A stretch of 37,420 nucleotides of DNA, from contig CACLYO010000011.1 of the NCBI GenBank assembly GCA_902611145.1, positions 1-37,420 on the forward strand, written 5' to 3'. Positions 8,464 to 17,571 of the stretch are shown piece after piece; position 1 is the stretch's first letter, and each line of letters opens with the position of its first letter. This DNA is from an uncultured Pelagibacteraceae bacterium (GTDB lineage Bacteria > Pseudomonadota > Alphaproteobacteria > Pelagibacterales > Pelagibacteraceae). The position numbers and the translations under genes were made by a program. The notes beneath the pieces were generated by a model. The model searched no databases. It worked only from the letters and a program-made list of their open reading frames with translations, and was not told where the DNA came from.

Positions 8464-9358
8464 GTCTTTTTATAGATAAAAGTTTTTGAAAATAATCAGG
8501 GAGTAATGCTGTATAATTATATTTTATTCCATTAATCATAAATTTAATTTTATATGAATGAAGCATTAGGTTTTTATTTACACCCTTGTTGGAAGTTTTT
8601 AGTCTGTACTTTTGGTCTCCATAAATTGGATTTCCAATCGCAAACAATTGTTTTCTTAATTGATGTTTTCTTCCAGTTATAGGTTTCATTTCAACTAGGC
8701 TACATATAGAATTTTTATCTAATACTTTATAAATAGTTTTAGCTTTTTCAATTATAGGTTTGTTTTTTTCAAATCTTGTTAAATCATTTTCCCATATACC
8801 TGAGTTTTTTTCCAATTCACCATGACATATTGCGAGATATGTTTTGTGTACTTTTCTTAATCTAAAAAGAGAAGTAAGCAACTGAGCTGTCTCTCTATTT
8901 TTTGCCATCATAAAAACACCAGAAGTATCTTTATCTAACCTATGGACAGAAAAAGGTTTTGTATTATTGAAAATTTTACTATTTGAAAATATATCAACTA
9001 AATTTTTTTTAGATTTAGTGCCGCCTTGGACAGAAACTCCTGAACTTTTATTTAAAACAATAAAATTATCGTTATTATCTATTATTAATTTTTCATTAGA
9101 TTTAATAACATCTTTTGAGGGAATAAATTTATATTTCTCTTTACCTGTTGAATCTTTAAACTCTAAATTATAAAAAATTATTTGATCATTTTCTTTTATT
9201 TTGTATGAACTTTTAATTTTTTTACCATTTACCTTAATGCTACCTTTTCTTAAGTTTTTTTCTATTAAACCTTGAGGTATTTTTTTAATACTATTTCTTA
9301 TCCAACGATCAATTCTCATACCGCTGAACGTTTTTTCAACGCTATAAGTTTTTTTCAT
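8444..9358 (-). CDS. rluC: 23S rRNA pseudouridine synthase, RluC/RluA family
   Basis: Isomerises uridines to pseudouridine in 23S rRNA. Residues about 10-65 form an S4 RNA-binding domain ([11 protein letters not shown] ... [12 protein letters not shown]). The catalytic RluA domain carries [19 protein letters not shown] with catalytic Asp142, and later [15 protein letters not shown] and GDQKY. The S4 domain plus overall length (304 aa) fits RluC or RluD; the HRLDKDTSG context favours RluC, so the specific target sites are inferred. It lies 24 nt downstream of rplQ on the same strand, with no terminator-like hairpin between, so it may be the tail gene of the ribosomal cluster. Confidence 0.92.
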   Translation of the reverse strand: MKKTYSVEKTFSGMRIDRWIRNSIKKIPQGLIEKNLRKGSIKVNGKKIKSSYKIKENDQIIFYNLEFKDSTGKEKYKFIPSKDVIKSNEKLIIDNNDNFIVLNKSSGVSVQGGTKSKKNLVDIFSNSKIFNNTKPFSVHRLDKDTSGVFMMAKNRETAQLLTSLFRLRKVHKTYLAICHGELEKNSGIWENDLTRFEKNKPIIEKAKTIYKVLDKNSICSLVEMKPITGRKHQLRKQLFAIGNPIYGDQKYRLKTSNKGVNKNLMLHSYKIKFMINGIKYNYTALLPDYFQKLLSIKRLKLSNT

Positions 9359-9382
9359 TATACTAAATTTAAATTTCTTAAA

Positions 9383-9820
9383 TTAAGCTGTTGCTGCTTT
9401 TTTTTCTTCTTTTGGTTTTTTTGAAGTATCTATTTTTTTTCTATCAACTTTCTTAGCTTCTACGTCTCTATCTACAAATTCAATAACTGCCATTGGAGCA
9501 TTATCTCCATATCTAAAACCTGATTTTATTATTCTTGTATACCCACCATTTCTTTTTTCATATCTTTTAGATAAAGTCTTAATCACTTTGCTAGCTAATT
9601 TAGTATTTTGAAGTTTTGTAATTAGTTTTTTTGTATTTTGGAGGCTTTCTTTTTTACCTAATGTTATTATTTTGTCAGCTTGAGGTTTTAGAACTTTTGC
9701 TTTTGGTAAAGTTGTAGTTATTTGTTCATATTTAATTAAAGAATTTAACATATTCTTAATCAATGCTTTTCTATGCTCTGAAGTTCTGTTTAATTTTTTA
9801 TAACCTAACTTATGTCTCAT
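9383..9820 (-). CDS. rplQ: 50S ribosomal protein L17
   Basis: Large-subunit protein near the exit tunnel. The N-terminal [20 protein letters not shown] and the later GGYTRI, RYGDNAPMAVIEFVDR are the family signature. Length is 145 aa; the core ends near residue 120 and a charged tail rich in Lys, Glu and Ala (ending EEKKAATA) follows. Its ATG shares one base with the rpoA stop (TAATG at 9818-9822), so its translation is probably coupled to rpoA, matching the usual rpoA-rplQ order. It is the last ribosomal gene of the cluster. Confidence 0.98.
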   Translation of the reverse strand: MRHKLGYKKLNRTSEHRKALIKNMLNSLIKYEQITTTLPKAKVLKPQADKIITLGKKESLQNTKKLITKLQNTKLASKVIKTLSKRYEKRNGGYTRIIKSGFRYGDNAPMAVIEFVDRDVEAKKVDRKKIDTSKKPKEEKKAATA

Positions 9821-10848
9821 TAAACTGATTCCTCGAGTTTTTTTGATAATTCGGCTATATTATCAGGTGGCCAGTTAGGTATTTCCATTCCCAAATATAA
9901 AGACATGCCAGTAAGAACTTCCTTAATTTCATTTAATGATTTTCTTCCAAAATTGGGTGTTCTTAACATTTCACCTTCTGATTTTTGAACTAAATCACCA
10001 ATATAAATTATGTTATCATTTTTTAGACAATTCATTGATCTAACTGATAATTCTAATTCATCAACTTTTCTTAGTAAGTTTTTATTAAACTCTGGTTCTG
10101 TTGGTTTTTCACTAATAACTACTTCTTGTGGTTCATCAAAATTTACAAACAATCCTAATTGATCTTGAAAAATCCTTGCTGCATATGCCACTGCATCTTC
10201 AGCAGAAATAGAACCATTAGTTTCTACCTCCATAGTTAGTTTATCATAATCTAATGCCTTACCTTCTCTAGCAGTACTAATAGAGTATGAAACTTTTTTA
10301 ACAGGGCTAAAAAGCGAATCAATTGCAATTAATCCTAAAGGTGGTTCATCAGGCTTATTCATATCAGCTGAAACATAACCTTTTCCATTGTCAACATTCA
10401 TTTCCATATGGAAATGGGTTTTTTCATCAAGATTACAAATTACTAAATCTGGATTTAATATTTCGATATCTGAAAGTTTAGTAATGTCTGATGCTTTTAT
10501 TTCTCCTGGTCCTTTTGCGTCTAAAACTAATTTTTTCTTACCTTCGGATAAATTTTTCAAGGCTAGAGATTTAATATTTAAAACTATGTCAGTAACATCT
10601 TCTCTTACACCTTTAATTGAAGTAAATTCATGTAACACTCCATCTATTTGAATAGATGTAACTGCTGAACCTCTAATTGATGATAATAAAATTCTTCTTA
10701 ATGAGTTTCCAAGTGTTAAACCATAACCTTTTTCTAAAGGTTCAGCTATAATTTTTGCAAAGGATTTGTCTTCACTAAGTTTTACTTCTAGCTTTGGTGG
10801 TTTAATTAATGTTTTCCAATTTTTTATATTTACATCGACATTTTCCAT
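9820..10848 (-). CDS. rpoA: RNA polymerase subunit alpha
   Basis: Alpha dimer scaffolds RNA polymerase assembly and contacts UP elements and activators. The N-terminal domain (about 1-240) includes [23 protein letters not shown] for dimerisation, and the C-terminal domain (about 260-330) has [18 protein letters not shown], the helix-hairpin-helix that binds DNA. Length 342 aa is typical. The start directly follows the rpsK stop. A clear Shine-Dalgarno AGGAGAG at 10854-10860 lies within the end of rpsK, 5 nt before the ATG, suggesting independent strong initiation here. Confidence 0.98.
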   Translation of the reverse strand: MENVDVNIKNWKTLIKPPKLEVKLSEDKSFAKIIAEPLEKGYGLTLGNSLRRILLSSIRGSAVTSIQIDGVLHEFTSIKGVREDVTDIVLNIKSLALKNLSEGKKKLVLDAKGPGEIKASDITKLSDIEILNPDLVICNLDEKTHFHMEMNVDNGKGYVSADMNKPDEPPLGLIAIDSLFSPVKKVSYSISTAREGKALDYDKLTMEVETNGSISAEDAVAYAARIFQDQLGLFVNFDEPQEVVISEKPTEPEFNKNLLRKVDELELSVRSMNCLKNDNIIYIGDLVQKSEGEMLRTPNFGRKSLNEIKEVLTGMSLYLGMEIPNWPPDNIAELSKKLEESV

Positions 10849-11304
10849 TTATACTCTCCTTTTTTTTGGTGGTCTTGCTCCGTTATGTGGCATTGGTGTT
10901 GTATCTTTAATAGATAAAATCTTAAAACCTCGAGCTTGTAATGCTCTTAAAGCTGTTTCTCTACCTGATCCAGGTCCTTTAATTTCTACATTTAAAGTTT
11001 TCATTCCATATTCCTGAGCTTTTGCAGCAGCAGCATCAGCTGCAACTTGTGCAGCATAAGGAGTAGATTTTCTTGAACCTTTAAATCCTTTTTGTCCGGC
11101 TGATGCCCAAGAAACTACATTGCCCCCTGTATCTGCGATTGAAATTATTGTATTATTAAATGTGGAAAGAACATAAGCTATTCCATTTGTTATATTTTTT
11201 TTTACTTTCTTTTTCTTTGAATAAGAACTTTTTTTAGCTGATTTAATTTCATTTTCTTTTAGATTTTCTTTTTTTTCAACTTTTTGATTTTTTTCAGTTT
11301 TCAT
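10849..11304 (-). CDS. rpsK: 30S ribosomal protein S11
   Basis: Platform protein of the small subunit, near the Shine-Dalgarno helix. The core begins at about residue 40 ([19 protein letters not shown]) and carries [19 protein letters not shown] and [17 protein letters not shown] up to the basic end PPKKRRV. At 151 aa it is about 22 residues longer than usual (near 129), from a lysine- and glutamate-rich N-terminal extension (residues 1-38) with no internal ATG that would restore normal length. No Shine-Dalgarno is evident upstream. It lies between rpsM and rpoA, the standard alpha-operon order apart from a missing rpsD. Confidence 0.97.
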   Translation of the reverse strand: MKTEKNQKVEKKENLKENEIKSAKKSSYSKKKKVKKNITNGIAYVLSTFNNTIISIADTGGNVVSWASAGQKGFKGSRKSTPYAAQVAADAAAAKAQEYGMKTLNVEIKGPGSGRETALRALQARGFKILSIKDTTPMPHNGARPPKKRRV

Positions 11305-11309
11305 TAAAT

Positions 11310-11693
11310 CTATTTCTTAAGTGGAGTTAGTTTTTTACCAGCAATAGCTATTGCCTTACCTTTTCTAGTTCTCGCATTGCACCTAGTTCTTTGTCCTCTA
11401 ACTGGTAATTTTTTTCTATGTCTTGATCCTCTATAACATGCAAGATCAATTAATCTTTTTATACTTAAAGAAGTTTCTCTTCTTAAATCACCTTCTACAG
11501 TAAAATTTTTATCGATATATTCTCTAATTTTTAAAATTTGCTCATCTGTAAGTTCATTAACTCTTTTTGCTTTAGGTATTTCAAGATCTTTACAAATTTG
11601 TTTTGAAAATTTATCTCCTATTCCATGTATATATGTTAATCCAACTTCAACTATTTTGTTTTGTGGTATGTTTACGCCTGCAATACGAGCCAT
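11310..11693 (-). CDS. rpsM: 30S ribosomal protein S13
   Basis: Head protein of the small subunit that contacts the P-site tRNA and bridges to L5. The start [22 protein letters not shown], the central helix-two-turn-helix, and the [25 protein letters not shown] tail are all standard. Length 127 aa, a little above the usual 118-122, because of the basic C-terminus. It follows adk across a 56-nt spacer, the widest in the ribosomal half apart from rpoC-rpsL, and that spacer contains a convincing promoter (-35 at 11740-11745, -10 at 11718-11723). It is therefore probably the first gene of a separately boosted rpsM-rpsK-rpoA-rplQ unit. Confidence 0.98.
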   Translation of the reverse strand: MARIAGVNIPQNKIVEVGLTYIHGIGDKFSKQICKDLEIPKAKRVNELTDEQILKIREYIDKNFTVEGDLRRETSLSIKRLIDLACYRGSRHRKKLPVRGQRTRCNARTRKGKAIAIAGKKLTPLKK

Positions 11694-11717
11694 AATTTCT
11701 GAGAATAAATTTAGCCT

Positions 11718-11745
11718 TTTATATAAGAAGTTTTTTTAAAGTCAA
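11718..11745 (-). promoter_or_regulatory. Promoter ahead of rpsM (alpha group)
   Basis: On the minus strand, TTGACT (11740-11745) and TATAAA (11718-11723) are separated by 16 nt, each differing from the sigma-70 consensus at one position. The -10 ends 24 nt before the rpsM ATG. The element fills most of the 56-nt adk-rpsM spacer. This is the best promoter match in the window; it has not been tested. Confidence 0.62.
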
Positions 11746-11749
11746 TGTA

Positions 11750-12313
11750 TTAAACCTTAAGAATATCATCTATTTTATTGCTAATTTGCTCAATTTTTAA
11801 ACTTGCGTCAATTTCGTGAAATCCTTTTTTGGAAGAATAAAAATCTAAAACTGGCTTAGTATCAGTCATATAAATATCATATCTTTTTAAAATCGTATTA
11901 GCCTCATCATCGGATCTTTCTTCTAAAATTTTTCTTTTTTCAATTCTTTCTATTATTGTATTTTTATTCACATTAAGAAAAAAAATATAATCTAGTTTTT
12001 GGTCAGATTTAATCAATAAACTTTCTAAATTTTTAGCCTGATTTAAGGTTCTTGGATAACCATCAAAAATTAATTTATTTTTTTTTTTAGAATCAAATAT
12101 TATTTTTTCAAGAAGTTTATTTACTATTTCATCTTCAACAAATTTTCCATCATTCATATTATTTATAATTTTTTTACCAATTTCTGTATCTTTTTTAATT
12201 TCTTCTCGCAGCATATCACCTGTAGATACTTGAAAACTATTTAATTTTTTTACAAGGAATTTTGCTTGTGTTCCTTTGCCAGCACCAGGAGGACCAAAGA
12301 GAATCAGATTCAC
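11750..12313 (-). CDS. adk: Adenylate kinase, short-lid form
   Basis: Interconverts ATP + AMP and 2 ADP in the cytosol. The P-loop GPPGAGKGT is residues 7-15, followed by STGDMLREE, the AMP-binding FDGYPRTLNQA, and the LID arginines in RKILEERSDDEANTILKRYDIY. At 187 aa it lacks the roughly 27-residue LID insert of the long E. coli enzyme (214 aa); short forms are common in alphaproteobacteria. It contains no cysteine cluster for zinc. The start codon is GTG at 12311-12313, the only position giving the canonical MNLILFGPPG. Placed between secY and rpsM as in many spc operons. Confidence 0.96.
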   Translation of the reverse strand: MNLILFGPPGAGKGTQAKFLVKKLNSFQVSTGDMLREEIKKDTEIGKKIINNMNDGKFVEDEIVNKLLEKIIFDSKKKNKLIFDGYPRTLNQAKNLESLLIKSDQKLDYIFFLNVNKNTIIERIEKRKILEERSDDEANTILKRYDIYMTDTKPVLDFYSSKKGFHEIDASLKIEQISNKIDDILKV

Positions 12314-12316
12314 TTT

Positions 12317-13597
12317 TTATTTTCCAAATTTAGTTTTTTTAATTAGCTGTTCATATTGAGAGCTCATTAGCCTAGTTTGAACTTGTGTTACTGTATCAAT
12401 TGCCACAACAACTACAATTAAAATTGAAGTTCCTCCTAAATAAAATGGTATCGGATAATTTGCAATTAAAAATTCAGGTAACAAACATACGGCAGTCAAG
12501 TACAGAGCACCAATTGTTGTCAGCTTAGTTAAAATGTTATCTATATAAATTGCTGTGCTTTCACCGGGTCTTATACCAGGTATAAACCCACCATATTTTC
12601 TTAAATTTTCTGCTGTCTCAGTGGGATTGAAAACTATTGAAGTATAAAAAAAAGTAAAAAAAATTATTCCAGATGCATATAAAAGCATATACAAAGGTTG
12701 TCCTTGAGTAAAATAAGAGGAAATATTTAAAAATATTTCATTATCCGAAAGATTAAAATTTGAAAACGTTACTGGTAACAATAGAAGTGCAGAGGCAAAA
12801 ATTGCTGGTATTACACCAGCAGAATTTATTTTCAAAGGTAAGTGAGATGAATCACCACCATAAATTTTATTTCCCATTTGTCTTTTGGGATAATTAATTA
12901 AGATTTTTCTTAATGCTCTTTCCATAAAAACGATAAACAAAATTGTTGCTATTAATATTGCAAAAATTAAAAAAATTATAAAACCTGAAATTGCTCCAGT
13001 TTTACCTAGTTCAAAGGTAGTTACTAAAGCTCTTGGTATTTCAGCAACAATTCCAGAAAATATAATTAATGAAATTCCATTTCCAATACCTCTTTGCGTA
13101 ATTTGTTCTCCTAACCACATTAAAAAAATTGTTCCAGCAACTATAGTTGTGACTGTTGAAACTTTAAAAAAAACTCCAGGATTAATGACTAAATTAGCGG
13201 ATGACTCTAATCCTACAGCTAATCCATAACCTTGTACTGTGCCAAGTAATACTGTTCCATATCTTGTTATCTGTGTAATTTTTTTTCTTCCAATTTCACC
13301 TTGGCTTTTTAAATTTTTAAAATATTCAGAAACTCCAGTTAATAGTTGAACTATAATTGATGATGAAATATATGGCATTATTCCAAGAGCAAATATTGCC
13401 ATTCTACTAACAGCACCACCCGCAAAAACATTAAACATTCCTAACAATCCTTTTTGATTACCTTCCATTAATGTTTGTAATTGTTCTGGGTTTATGCCTG
13501 GCAAAGGTACAAAAGTACCAAGTCTATATATAGCTAAAATAATTATGGTAAATATTATTCTATTTCTTAAGTCATTTGATTGTAGACTCGAGCTCAT
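12317..13597 (-). CDS. secY: Protein translocase subunit SecY
   Basis: Forms the protein-conducting channel of the inner membrane with SecE (also in this window) and SecG. Ten hydrophobic helices can be traced. The family motifs include PGINPEQL near residue 35, MPYISSSIIVQLL and the plug region near residues 65-85, and GIGNGISLIIF in the middle. The cytosolic loop YPKRQMGNKIYGG holds basic residues used for SecA/ribosome contact. Length 426 aa is standard. The ATG directly follows the rplO stop with no spacer. Confidence 0.98.
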   Translation of the reverse strand: MSSSLQSNDLRNRIIFTIIILAIYRLGTFVPLPGINPEQLQTLMEGNQKGLLGMFNVFAGGAVSRMAIFALGIMPYISSSIIVQLLTGVSEYFKNLKSQGEIGRKKITQITRYGTVLLGTVQGYGLAVGLESSANLVINPGVFFKVSTVTTIVAGTIFLMWLGEQITQRGIGNGISLIIFSGIVAEIPRALVTTFELGKTGAISGFIIFLIFAILIATILFIVFMERALRKILINYPKRQMGNKIYGGDSSHLPLKINSAGVIPAIFASALLLLPVTFSNFNLSDNEIFLNISSYFTQGQPLYMLLYASGIIFFTFFYTSIVFNPTETAENLRKYGGFIPGIRPGESTAIYIDNILTKLTTIGALYLTAVCLLPEFLIANYPIPFYLGGTSILIVVVVAIDTVTQVQTRLMSSQYEQLIKKTKFGK

Positions 13598-14056
13598 TTA
13601 TTTTTGCTTTATTATTTTTATAGCACTACCAGTTTTTTCTAATTTTTCTTTTACCGATTTAGAAATAAAATTAACTTCCATATCAATTTTATCTTTTAAG
13701 TCACCATTTCCCAAAATTTTAATTTTATTGAATTTTCCACTTACTAATTTTATTTTTTTTAATAGATTTAAATTAATTTTTTCGCTAGATTTAATTTTAT
13801 TTTTATCAATAGATAATTGAATTTTACCTATATTTACTTTTGCTATTTCAGGTTTTTTAATTGAATTAAAACCTCTTTTTGGCAGTCTTCTATATAAAGG
13901 CATTTGACCTCCTTCAAAACTTTTAATAGCAACTCCACTTCTTGATTTTTGACCTTTGTGTCCTCTGCCAGATGTTTTTCCTTTACCAGAACCAATACCT
14001 CTACCAGGTCTAATTTTTTTTTTTTTAATTGTATTTGTCGTATTTAAATTAATCAT
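13598..14056 (-). CDS. rplO: 50S ribosomal protein L15
   Basis: Large-subunit protein that assembles around 23S rRNA domains II and V. The glycine-rich start ([26 protein letters not shown]) and [17 protein letters not shown] are diagnostic. Length 152 aa is normal. Its ATG shares one base with the rpsE stop (TAATG at 14054-14058), so the rpmD (L30) gene that normally separates rpsE and rplO is not here. A GAGGA sequence lies just upstream of the ATG inside rpsE. The second half is very Lys/Ile-rich in line with the AT-rich genome. Confidence 0.97.
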   Translation of the reverse strand: MINLNTTNTIKKKKIRPGRGIGSGKGKTSGRGHKGQKSRSGVAIKSFEGGQMPLYRRLPKRGFNSIKKPEIAKVNIGKIQLSIDKNKIKSSEKINLNLLKKIKLVSGKFNKIKILGNGDLKDKIDMEVNFISKSVKEKLEKTGSAIKIIKQK

Positions 14057-14559
14057 TATCCTCTTTTTTCTATTATTTCAGATATTTTTTTATTTCTAAT
14101 ATTGGAAATTTGTTTGGGGGAAGTTTGTTTTTTTAAAGCTTTCATGCACGCTCTTATAACATTGTGCGGGTTTGCTGTACCTAATGATTTAGCAACTATA
14201 TCTTTAATCCCTAACACTTCGCATACAGCTCTTACAGGGCCTCCTGCAATAATACCTGTTCCTTTTGGAGCAGCTCTTAATTTAATTTTTCCAGCACCGT
14301 CTTTACCATAAATATCATGATGAATAGTTCTGCCTTCTCTAAGCGGTATTTGAATAAGATTTCTTCTTGCAAGATCATTTGCTTTTTTTATTGCATCAGG
14401 AACTTGTTTAGCTTTTGCATGAGCAATACCAATTTTTCCATTTCTATTTCCTACTACTACTAAAGCTGAAAATCCAAATCTTCTTCCTCCTTTTACTACT
14501 TTAGTAATTCTATTAATATGAACAAGTTTTTCTAATATATCGCTATTGTTTTCAATCAT
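14056..14559 (-). CDS. rpsE: 30S ribosomal protein S5
   Basis: Small-subunit protein involved in decoding fidelity and mRNA entry. The dsRNA-binding N-domain has [31 protein letters not shown], followed by [13 protein letters not shown] and the C-domain [13 protein letters not shown] and [12 protein letters not shown]. Length 167 aa is at the short end (many alphaproteobacterial S5 proteins have extensions). The ATG directly follows the rplR stop. The stop overlaps the rplO start, which shows the loss of rpmD at this site. Confidence 0.98.
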   Translation of the reverse strand: MIENNSDILEKLVHINRITKVVKGGRRFGFSALVVVGNRNGKIGIAHAKAKQVPDAIKKANDLARRNLIQIPLREGRTIHHDIYGKDGAGKIKLRAAPKGTGIIAGGPVRAVCEVLGIKDIVAKSLGTANPHNVIRACMKALKKQTSPKQISNIRNKKISEIIEKRG

Positions 14560-14913
14560 TTAAAATTCCATCCCATTCTTTCTTAATGTTTCAGCAAAAA
14601 TTTTTACTCTTCCATGGTATTTATATATACCTCTGTCAAAAAATATTTTTGATATTTTTTTTTCTTGAGCCTTTTTTGCTAATTTTTCAGCTACAATTAT
14701 TGAAAGTTCAGTTTTATTTTTTTTCATAGATCTAACATCTTTTTCATTAGAAGAGGCTGAAAATAGTGTAGTTTGTTTTTTATCATCTATTATTTGAGCA
14801 GAAATATTCTTTGAAGATCTAGAAATGCTTAATCTAAATCTATCTGGTTTTGCAACTTTTTTAACTTTACTTCCAACTCTAAATTTTTTTCTTTTTGATG
14901 TTGTTAATTTCAT
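14560..14913 (-). CDS. rplR: 50S ribosomal protein L18
   Basis: Binds 5S rRNA together with L5 (rplE, four genes upstream). The basic N-terminus ([16 protein letters not shown]), [19 protein letters not shown], and the end [26 protein letters not shown] are family features; the usual [16 protein letters not shown] reads here with I for G. Length 117 aa is standard. The start shares one base with the rplF stop (TAATG at 14911-14915); a GAAGGA sequence lies just upstream. Confidence 0.97.
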   Translation of the reverse strand: MKLTTSKRKKFRVGSKVKKVAKPDRFRLSISRSSKNISAQIIDDKKQTTLFSASSNEKDVRSMKKNKTELSIIVAEKLAKKAQEKKISKIFFDRGIYKYHGRVKIFAETLRKNGMEF

Positions 14914-15452
14914 TATTTTTTCTTTCCTTCTTTTCTTAAAATATATTGACCTTTTTCTTTAATGCCTTTTCCTTTGTATGGTTCTGGTGGTCTAAATGAT
15001 TTAATTTTAGATGCAACAGTTCCAACTTCTTGTTTGTCAGCACCGCTTATTTTTAAAATTGTTTGTTTTTCAACAGTAATTTTTATATTATCTGGTATAT
15101 CATAGTTAACATCGTGACTAAAACCTAACTGTAAATTTAACTGTTTACCTTTTAGCGCTGCTCTATATCCAACGCCAACCAACTCTAAAGTTTTTTCATA
15201 CCCCTTACTTGTGCCTATAATTGCATTATTTAAAAGACTTCGATTCATTCCCCAGAGTCTTTTAGTGTCTTGGTTTATTTTCTTTGGTTTTATCGAGATT
15301 TCTTTTCCATCGTTTATATTTAAATCAAAAGTTTTTAAGTCAATATTTAAAGATTTTTTCCCTAATGGTCCTTCAATATTTACATTGTTACCAGTTAGTG
15401 CAACTTTTACTTTTTCAGGTATAGATATATTTATTTTCCCTATTTTTGACAT
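14913..15452 (-). CDS. rplF: 50S ribosomal protein L6
   Basis: Large-subunit protein near the factor-binding site and sarcin-ricin loop. Two repeated domains are visible: the first with [26 protein letters not shown], the second containing [19 protein letters not shown]. The C-terminal [26 protein letters not shown] is diagnostic. Length 179 aa is usual. The start overlaps the rpsH stop by one base (TAATG at 15450-15454) with an AAGG upstream, so coupling to rpsH is likely. Confidence 0.98.
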   Translation of the reverse strand: MSKIGKINISIPEKVKVALTGNNVNIEGPLGKKSLNIDLKTFDLNINDGKEISIKPKKINQDTKRLWGMNRSLLNNAIIGTSKGYEKTLELVGVGYRAALKGKQLNLQLGFSHDVNYDIPDNIKITVEKQTILKISGADKQEVGTVASKIKSFRPPEPYKGKGIKEKGQYILRKEGKKK

Positions 15453-15847
15453 TAAAACACCTTACAGATTATTTCGCCACCAATCTTTTGTTTTCTTGCA
15501 TCAACATCTGTCATAACTCCTTTTGGAGTTGATATTATTGCTATTCCAAGACCGTTATTTATTTTTGGTAAACTTTCAGCACTTGAAAAAATTCTTCTTC
15601 CAGGTTTTGAAATTCTTTCAATTGTATTAATTACTGGATTCCCGGAATTATACTTAAGGTTTATTAATAAAATAGGTTTATTGGTTTCCATATCAACCTT
15701 GTAATCAATTATAAAACCTTCTCCTTTGAGTACATCAGCAATTTTAGCTTTAAATTTTGATGAAGGTATTTCAACCTTTTTATGATTTCTCATTTGTGCA
15801 TTTTTAATTCTTGCAATCATGTCTCCTATTGGGTCACTTAAACTCAT
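15452..15847 (-). CDS. rpsH: 30S ribosomal protein S8
   Basis: Central-domain 16S rRNA binder; in E. coli it represses the spc operon through the rplE region. The N-terminus (SDPIGDMIARIKNAQMRNHKKVEIPSSKFK) and the RNA-binding end (GLGIAIISTPKGVMTDVDARKQKIGGEIICKVF) are canonical. Length 131 aa is standard. An AAGGA Shine-Dalgarno lies upstream of the ATG in the 12-nt gap after rpsN. Whether the E. coli feedback exists here cannot be told. Confidence 0.98.
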   Translation of the reverse strand: MSLSDPIGDMIARIKNAQMRNHKKVEIPSSKFKAKIADVLKGEGFIIDYKVDMETNKPILLINLKYNSGNPVINTIERISKPGRRIFSSAESLPKINNGLGIAIISTPKGVMTDVDARKQKIGGEIICKVF

Positions 15848-15859
15848 ATATTATCCTTT

Positions 15860-16165
15860 CTACCAACTTGATTTAACCATTCCTGGTATTTTTCCTTCAA
15901 GACCTAATTTTCTTAATGCAATTCTTGAAATTTTTAATTTTCTGTAAACTCCATGAGGTCTACCTGTGATTTGGCATCTATTCATAACTCTAGTTTTTGC
16001 AGAATTTCTTGGAAGCTTTGAAAGCTTTTGTTGAGCTTTAAATCTTTCCTCTAATGGTAATTTTTTATTCATAATTATTTTTTTTAATTTTAATCTTTTA
16101 GAATAAAATTTATTTGATAGTTTAATTCTTTTATTATTTTTATTAATTGAACTTAGCTTTGCCAT
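15860..16165 (-). CDS. rpsN: 30S ribosomal protein S14 (zinc-free form)
   Basis: Head protein of the small subunit. At 101 aa it is the long bacterial type lacking the CXXC pairs of the zinc form; only one cysteine is present ([15 protein letters not shown]). The C-terminus [23 protein letters not shown] is diagnostic. The ATG lies 2 nt after the rplE stop. Its position between rplE and rpsH is the usual spc order. Confidence 0.98.
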   Translation of the reverse strand: MAKLSSINKNNKRIKLSNKFYSKRLKLKKIIMNKKLPLEERFKAQQKLSKLPRNSAKTRVMNRCQITGRPHGVYRKLKISRIALRKLGLEGKIPGMVKSSW

Positions 16166-16167
16166 AA

Positions 16168-16722
16168 TTAGTTACTTCTTTCTGTTTTAAATGGAAAATT
16201 TAATTTTTTTAATAGTTCATAACTATGATCTCTATTTTTTGATGAAATAACTATAGTTATGTCTAGACCTCTTATTTTGTCTACTTTATCAAAATTTACT
16301 TCAGGAAAAATAATATGTTCTTTTACACCAAAACTATAGTTGCCAAATTTATCAAAACCTTTTGCAGATAACCCTCTGAAATCTTTAATTCTTGGTAAAG
16401 CTATATTTACTAATCTATCAATAAATTCGTACATTTTATCTTTTCTTAAAGTAACTTTTAAACCAGCTTTTGTATCTTTTCTTGTTTTGAAGTTTGATAT
16501 TGATTTTTTAAATTTTGTAGTAAGAGGTTTTTGTCCTGTAATTTTTGATAAATCTTCTTCACATGTTTTTAAAATTTTTGAGTCATTTCCATCCGATCCT
16601 AAGCCCATATTTAATACTATTTTTTCTAATCTTGGAGCCATAAGGTCATTCTTTAAACCTAATTTTGATTTTAAATCGGCTTGTATTTCTTTATTATATA
16701 AATCTTTTAATCTTGGTATCAT
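16168..16722 (-). CDS. rplE: 50S ribosomal protein L5
   Basis: Binds 5S rRNA and contacts the P-site tRNA, forming the bridge to S13. Motifs: [12 protein letters not shown] at the start, [32 protein letters not shown], and the C-terminal [20 protein letters not shown]. Length 184 aa is normal. The start overlaps rplX by 4 nt. I saw no Shine-Dalgarno, so coupling to rplX translation is likely. Confidence 0.98.
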   Translation of the reverse strand: MIPRLKDLYNKEIQADLKSKLGLKNDLMAPRLEKIVLNMGLGSDGNDSKILKTCEEDLSKITGQKPLTTKFKKSISNFKTRKDTKAGLKVTLRKDKMYEFIDRLVNIALPRIKDFRGLSAKGFDKFGNYSFGVKEHIIFPEVNFDKVDKIRGLDITIVISSKNRDHSYELLKKLNFPFKTERSN

Positions 16723-16970
16723 TTTTTATTTTCAGTTTTTTTTTCTTTTTTAGTTTCTACAATTATAGATAGGTTGGATAAATCTAAAAAATTTTCTTTC
16801 TCAAAAATTCCACCTTTTTTTTCTTTTGTAGTTTTGACATGTTTTTTAATTATATTTAGACCTTTTACTTTAGCTCTATGTTTTGATCTATCTAATTCGA
16901 TTATTTCTCCTTCTTTGTTTCTATCTTTTCCAGTTAAAATTTTAACTTTATTTCCTTTTTTGATTATCAT
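16719..16970 (-). CDS. rplX: 50S ribosomal protein L24 (short)
   Basis: Assembly initiator protein near the exit tunnel. The KOW motif [23 protein letters not shown] is at the N-terminus, followed by [13 protein letters not shown] and [18 protein letters not shown]. Length 83 aa is shorter than the usual 100-105; a lysine/glutamate tail replaces the C-terminal strand region. The ATG shares a base with the rplN stop (TAATG at 16968-16972). The strongest Shine-Dalgarno I saw in the window, GGAGG at 16978-16982, lies 7 nt before the ATG inside rplN. Confidence 0.95.
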   Translation of the reverse strand: MIIKKGNKVKILTGKDRNKEGEIIELDRSKHRAKVKGLNIIKKHVKTTKEKKGGIFEKENFLDLSNLSIIVETKKEKKTENKK

Positions 16971-17338
16971 TATAAAACCTCCGGTGCTAATGAGATTATT
17001 TTCATTTGACCTCTGCTTCTTAATTCTCTAGTAACTGGTCCAAATATCCTTGTACCAACAGGTTCACCCTTATCATCAATTAAAACAGCAGCATTATTAT
17101 CGAATTTTACTTTCGAACCATCATCTCTATGTATTCCTTTTTTAACTCTCACTACTACAGCTTTGTGCACAGATCCTTTTTTCACCTTACCTTTTGGAAT
17201 TGCTTCTTTCACTGCTATAACAATTATATCACCAATACTTGCATATCTTCTTTTAGATCCTCCTAATACTTTGATACATTCAATTCTTTTTGCACCTGTA
17301 TTATCAGCTACGCTAAGTTCAGTTTGTACTTGAATCAT
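16970..17338 (-). CDS. rplN: 50S ribosomal protein L14
   Basis: Large-subunit interface protein that forms a bridge to the small subunit and binds the ribosome silencing factor Rsf[28 protein letters not shown] is canonical, as are [20 protein letters not shown] and [11 protein letters not shown]. Length 122 aa matches the family exactly. The start overlaps rpsQ by 4 nt (ATGA type), with AGGAG upstream. First gene of the spc set, joined to the S10 set without any spacer. Confidence 0.98.
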   Translation of the reverse strand: MIQVQTELSVADNTGAKRIECIKVLGGSKRRYASIGDIIVIAVKEAIPKGKVKKGSVHKAVVVRVKKGIHRDDGSKVKFDNNAAVLIDDKGEPVGTRIFGPVTRELRSRGQMKIISLAPEVL

Positions 17339-17571
17339 TTTTTATCTCCTAAAACTTCAAATTTTTTACTTTTAGAATAAGGTCTGCACTCAATAATTGA
17401 AACTTTATCACCATTTTTAAATTTATTTTTTTCGTCGTGTGCACTATATTTTTTTTTACTTTTAAGAACTTTTTTAAAGAGAGGATGTTGATATTTCCTT
17501 TCTACTAAAACTTTAACAGTTTTATTTTCTCTGTCGCTAACAACTATTCCATGTAGTACTTTTTTAGGCAT
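17335..17571 (-). CDS. rpsQ: 30S ribosomal protein S17
   Basis: Early-binding small-subunit protein with an OB fold. [34 protein letters not shown] and the later [21 protein letters not shown] are diagnostic. Length 78 aa is normal. Its start lies 8 nt inside the end of rpmC (17564-17571). An AAGGA Shine-Dalgarno is present upstream. End of the S10 set. Confidence 0.98.
   Translation of the reverse strand: MPKKVLHGIVVSDRENKTVKVLVERKYQHPLFKKVLKSKKKYSAHDEKNKFKNGDKVSIIECRPYSKSKKFEVLGDKK

Noticed and set aside
9359..9382. Promoter or terminator between rplQ and rluC
   Set aside because: 24 AT-only bases; a TATAAT overlaps the rluC ATG itself and cannot serve as its -10.
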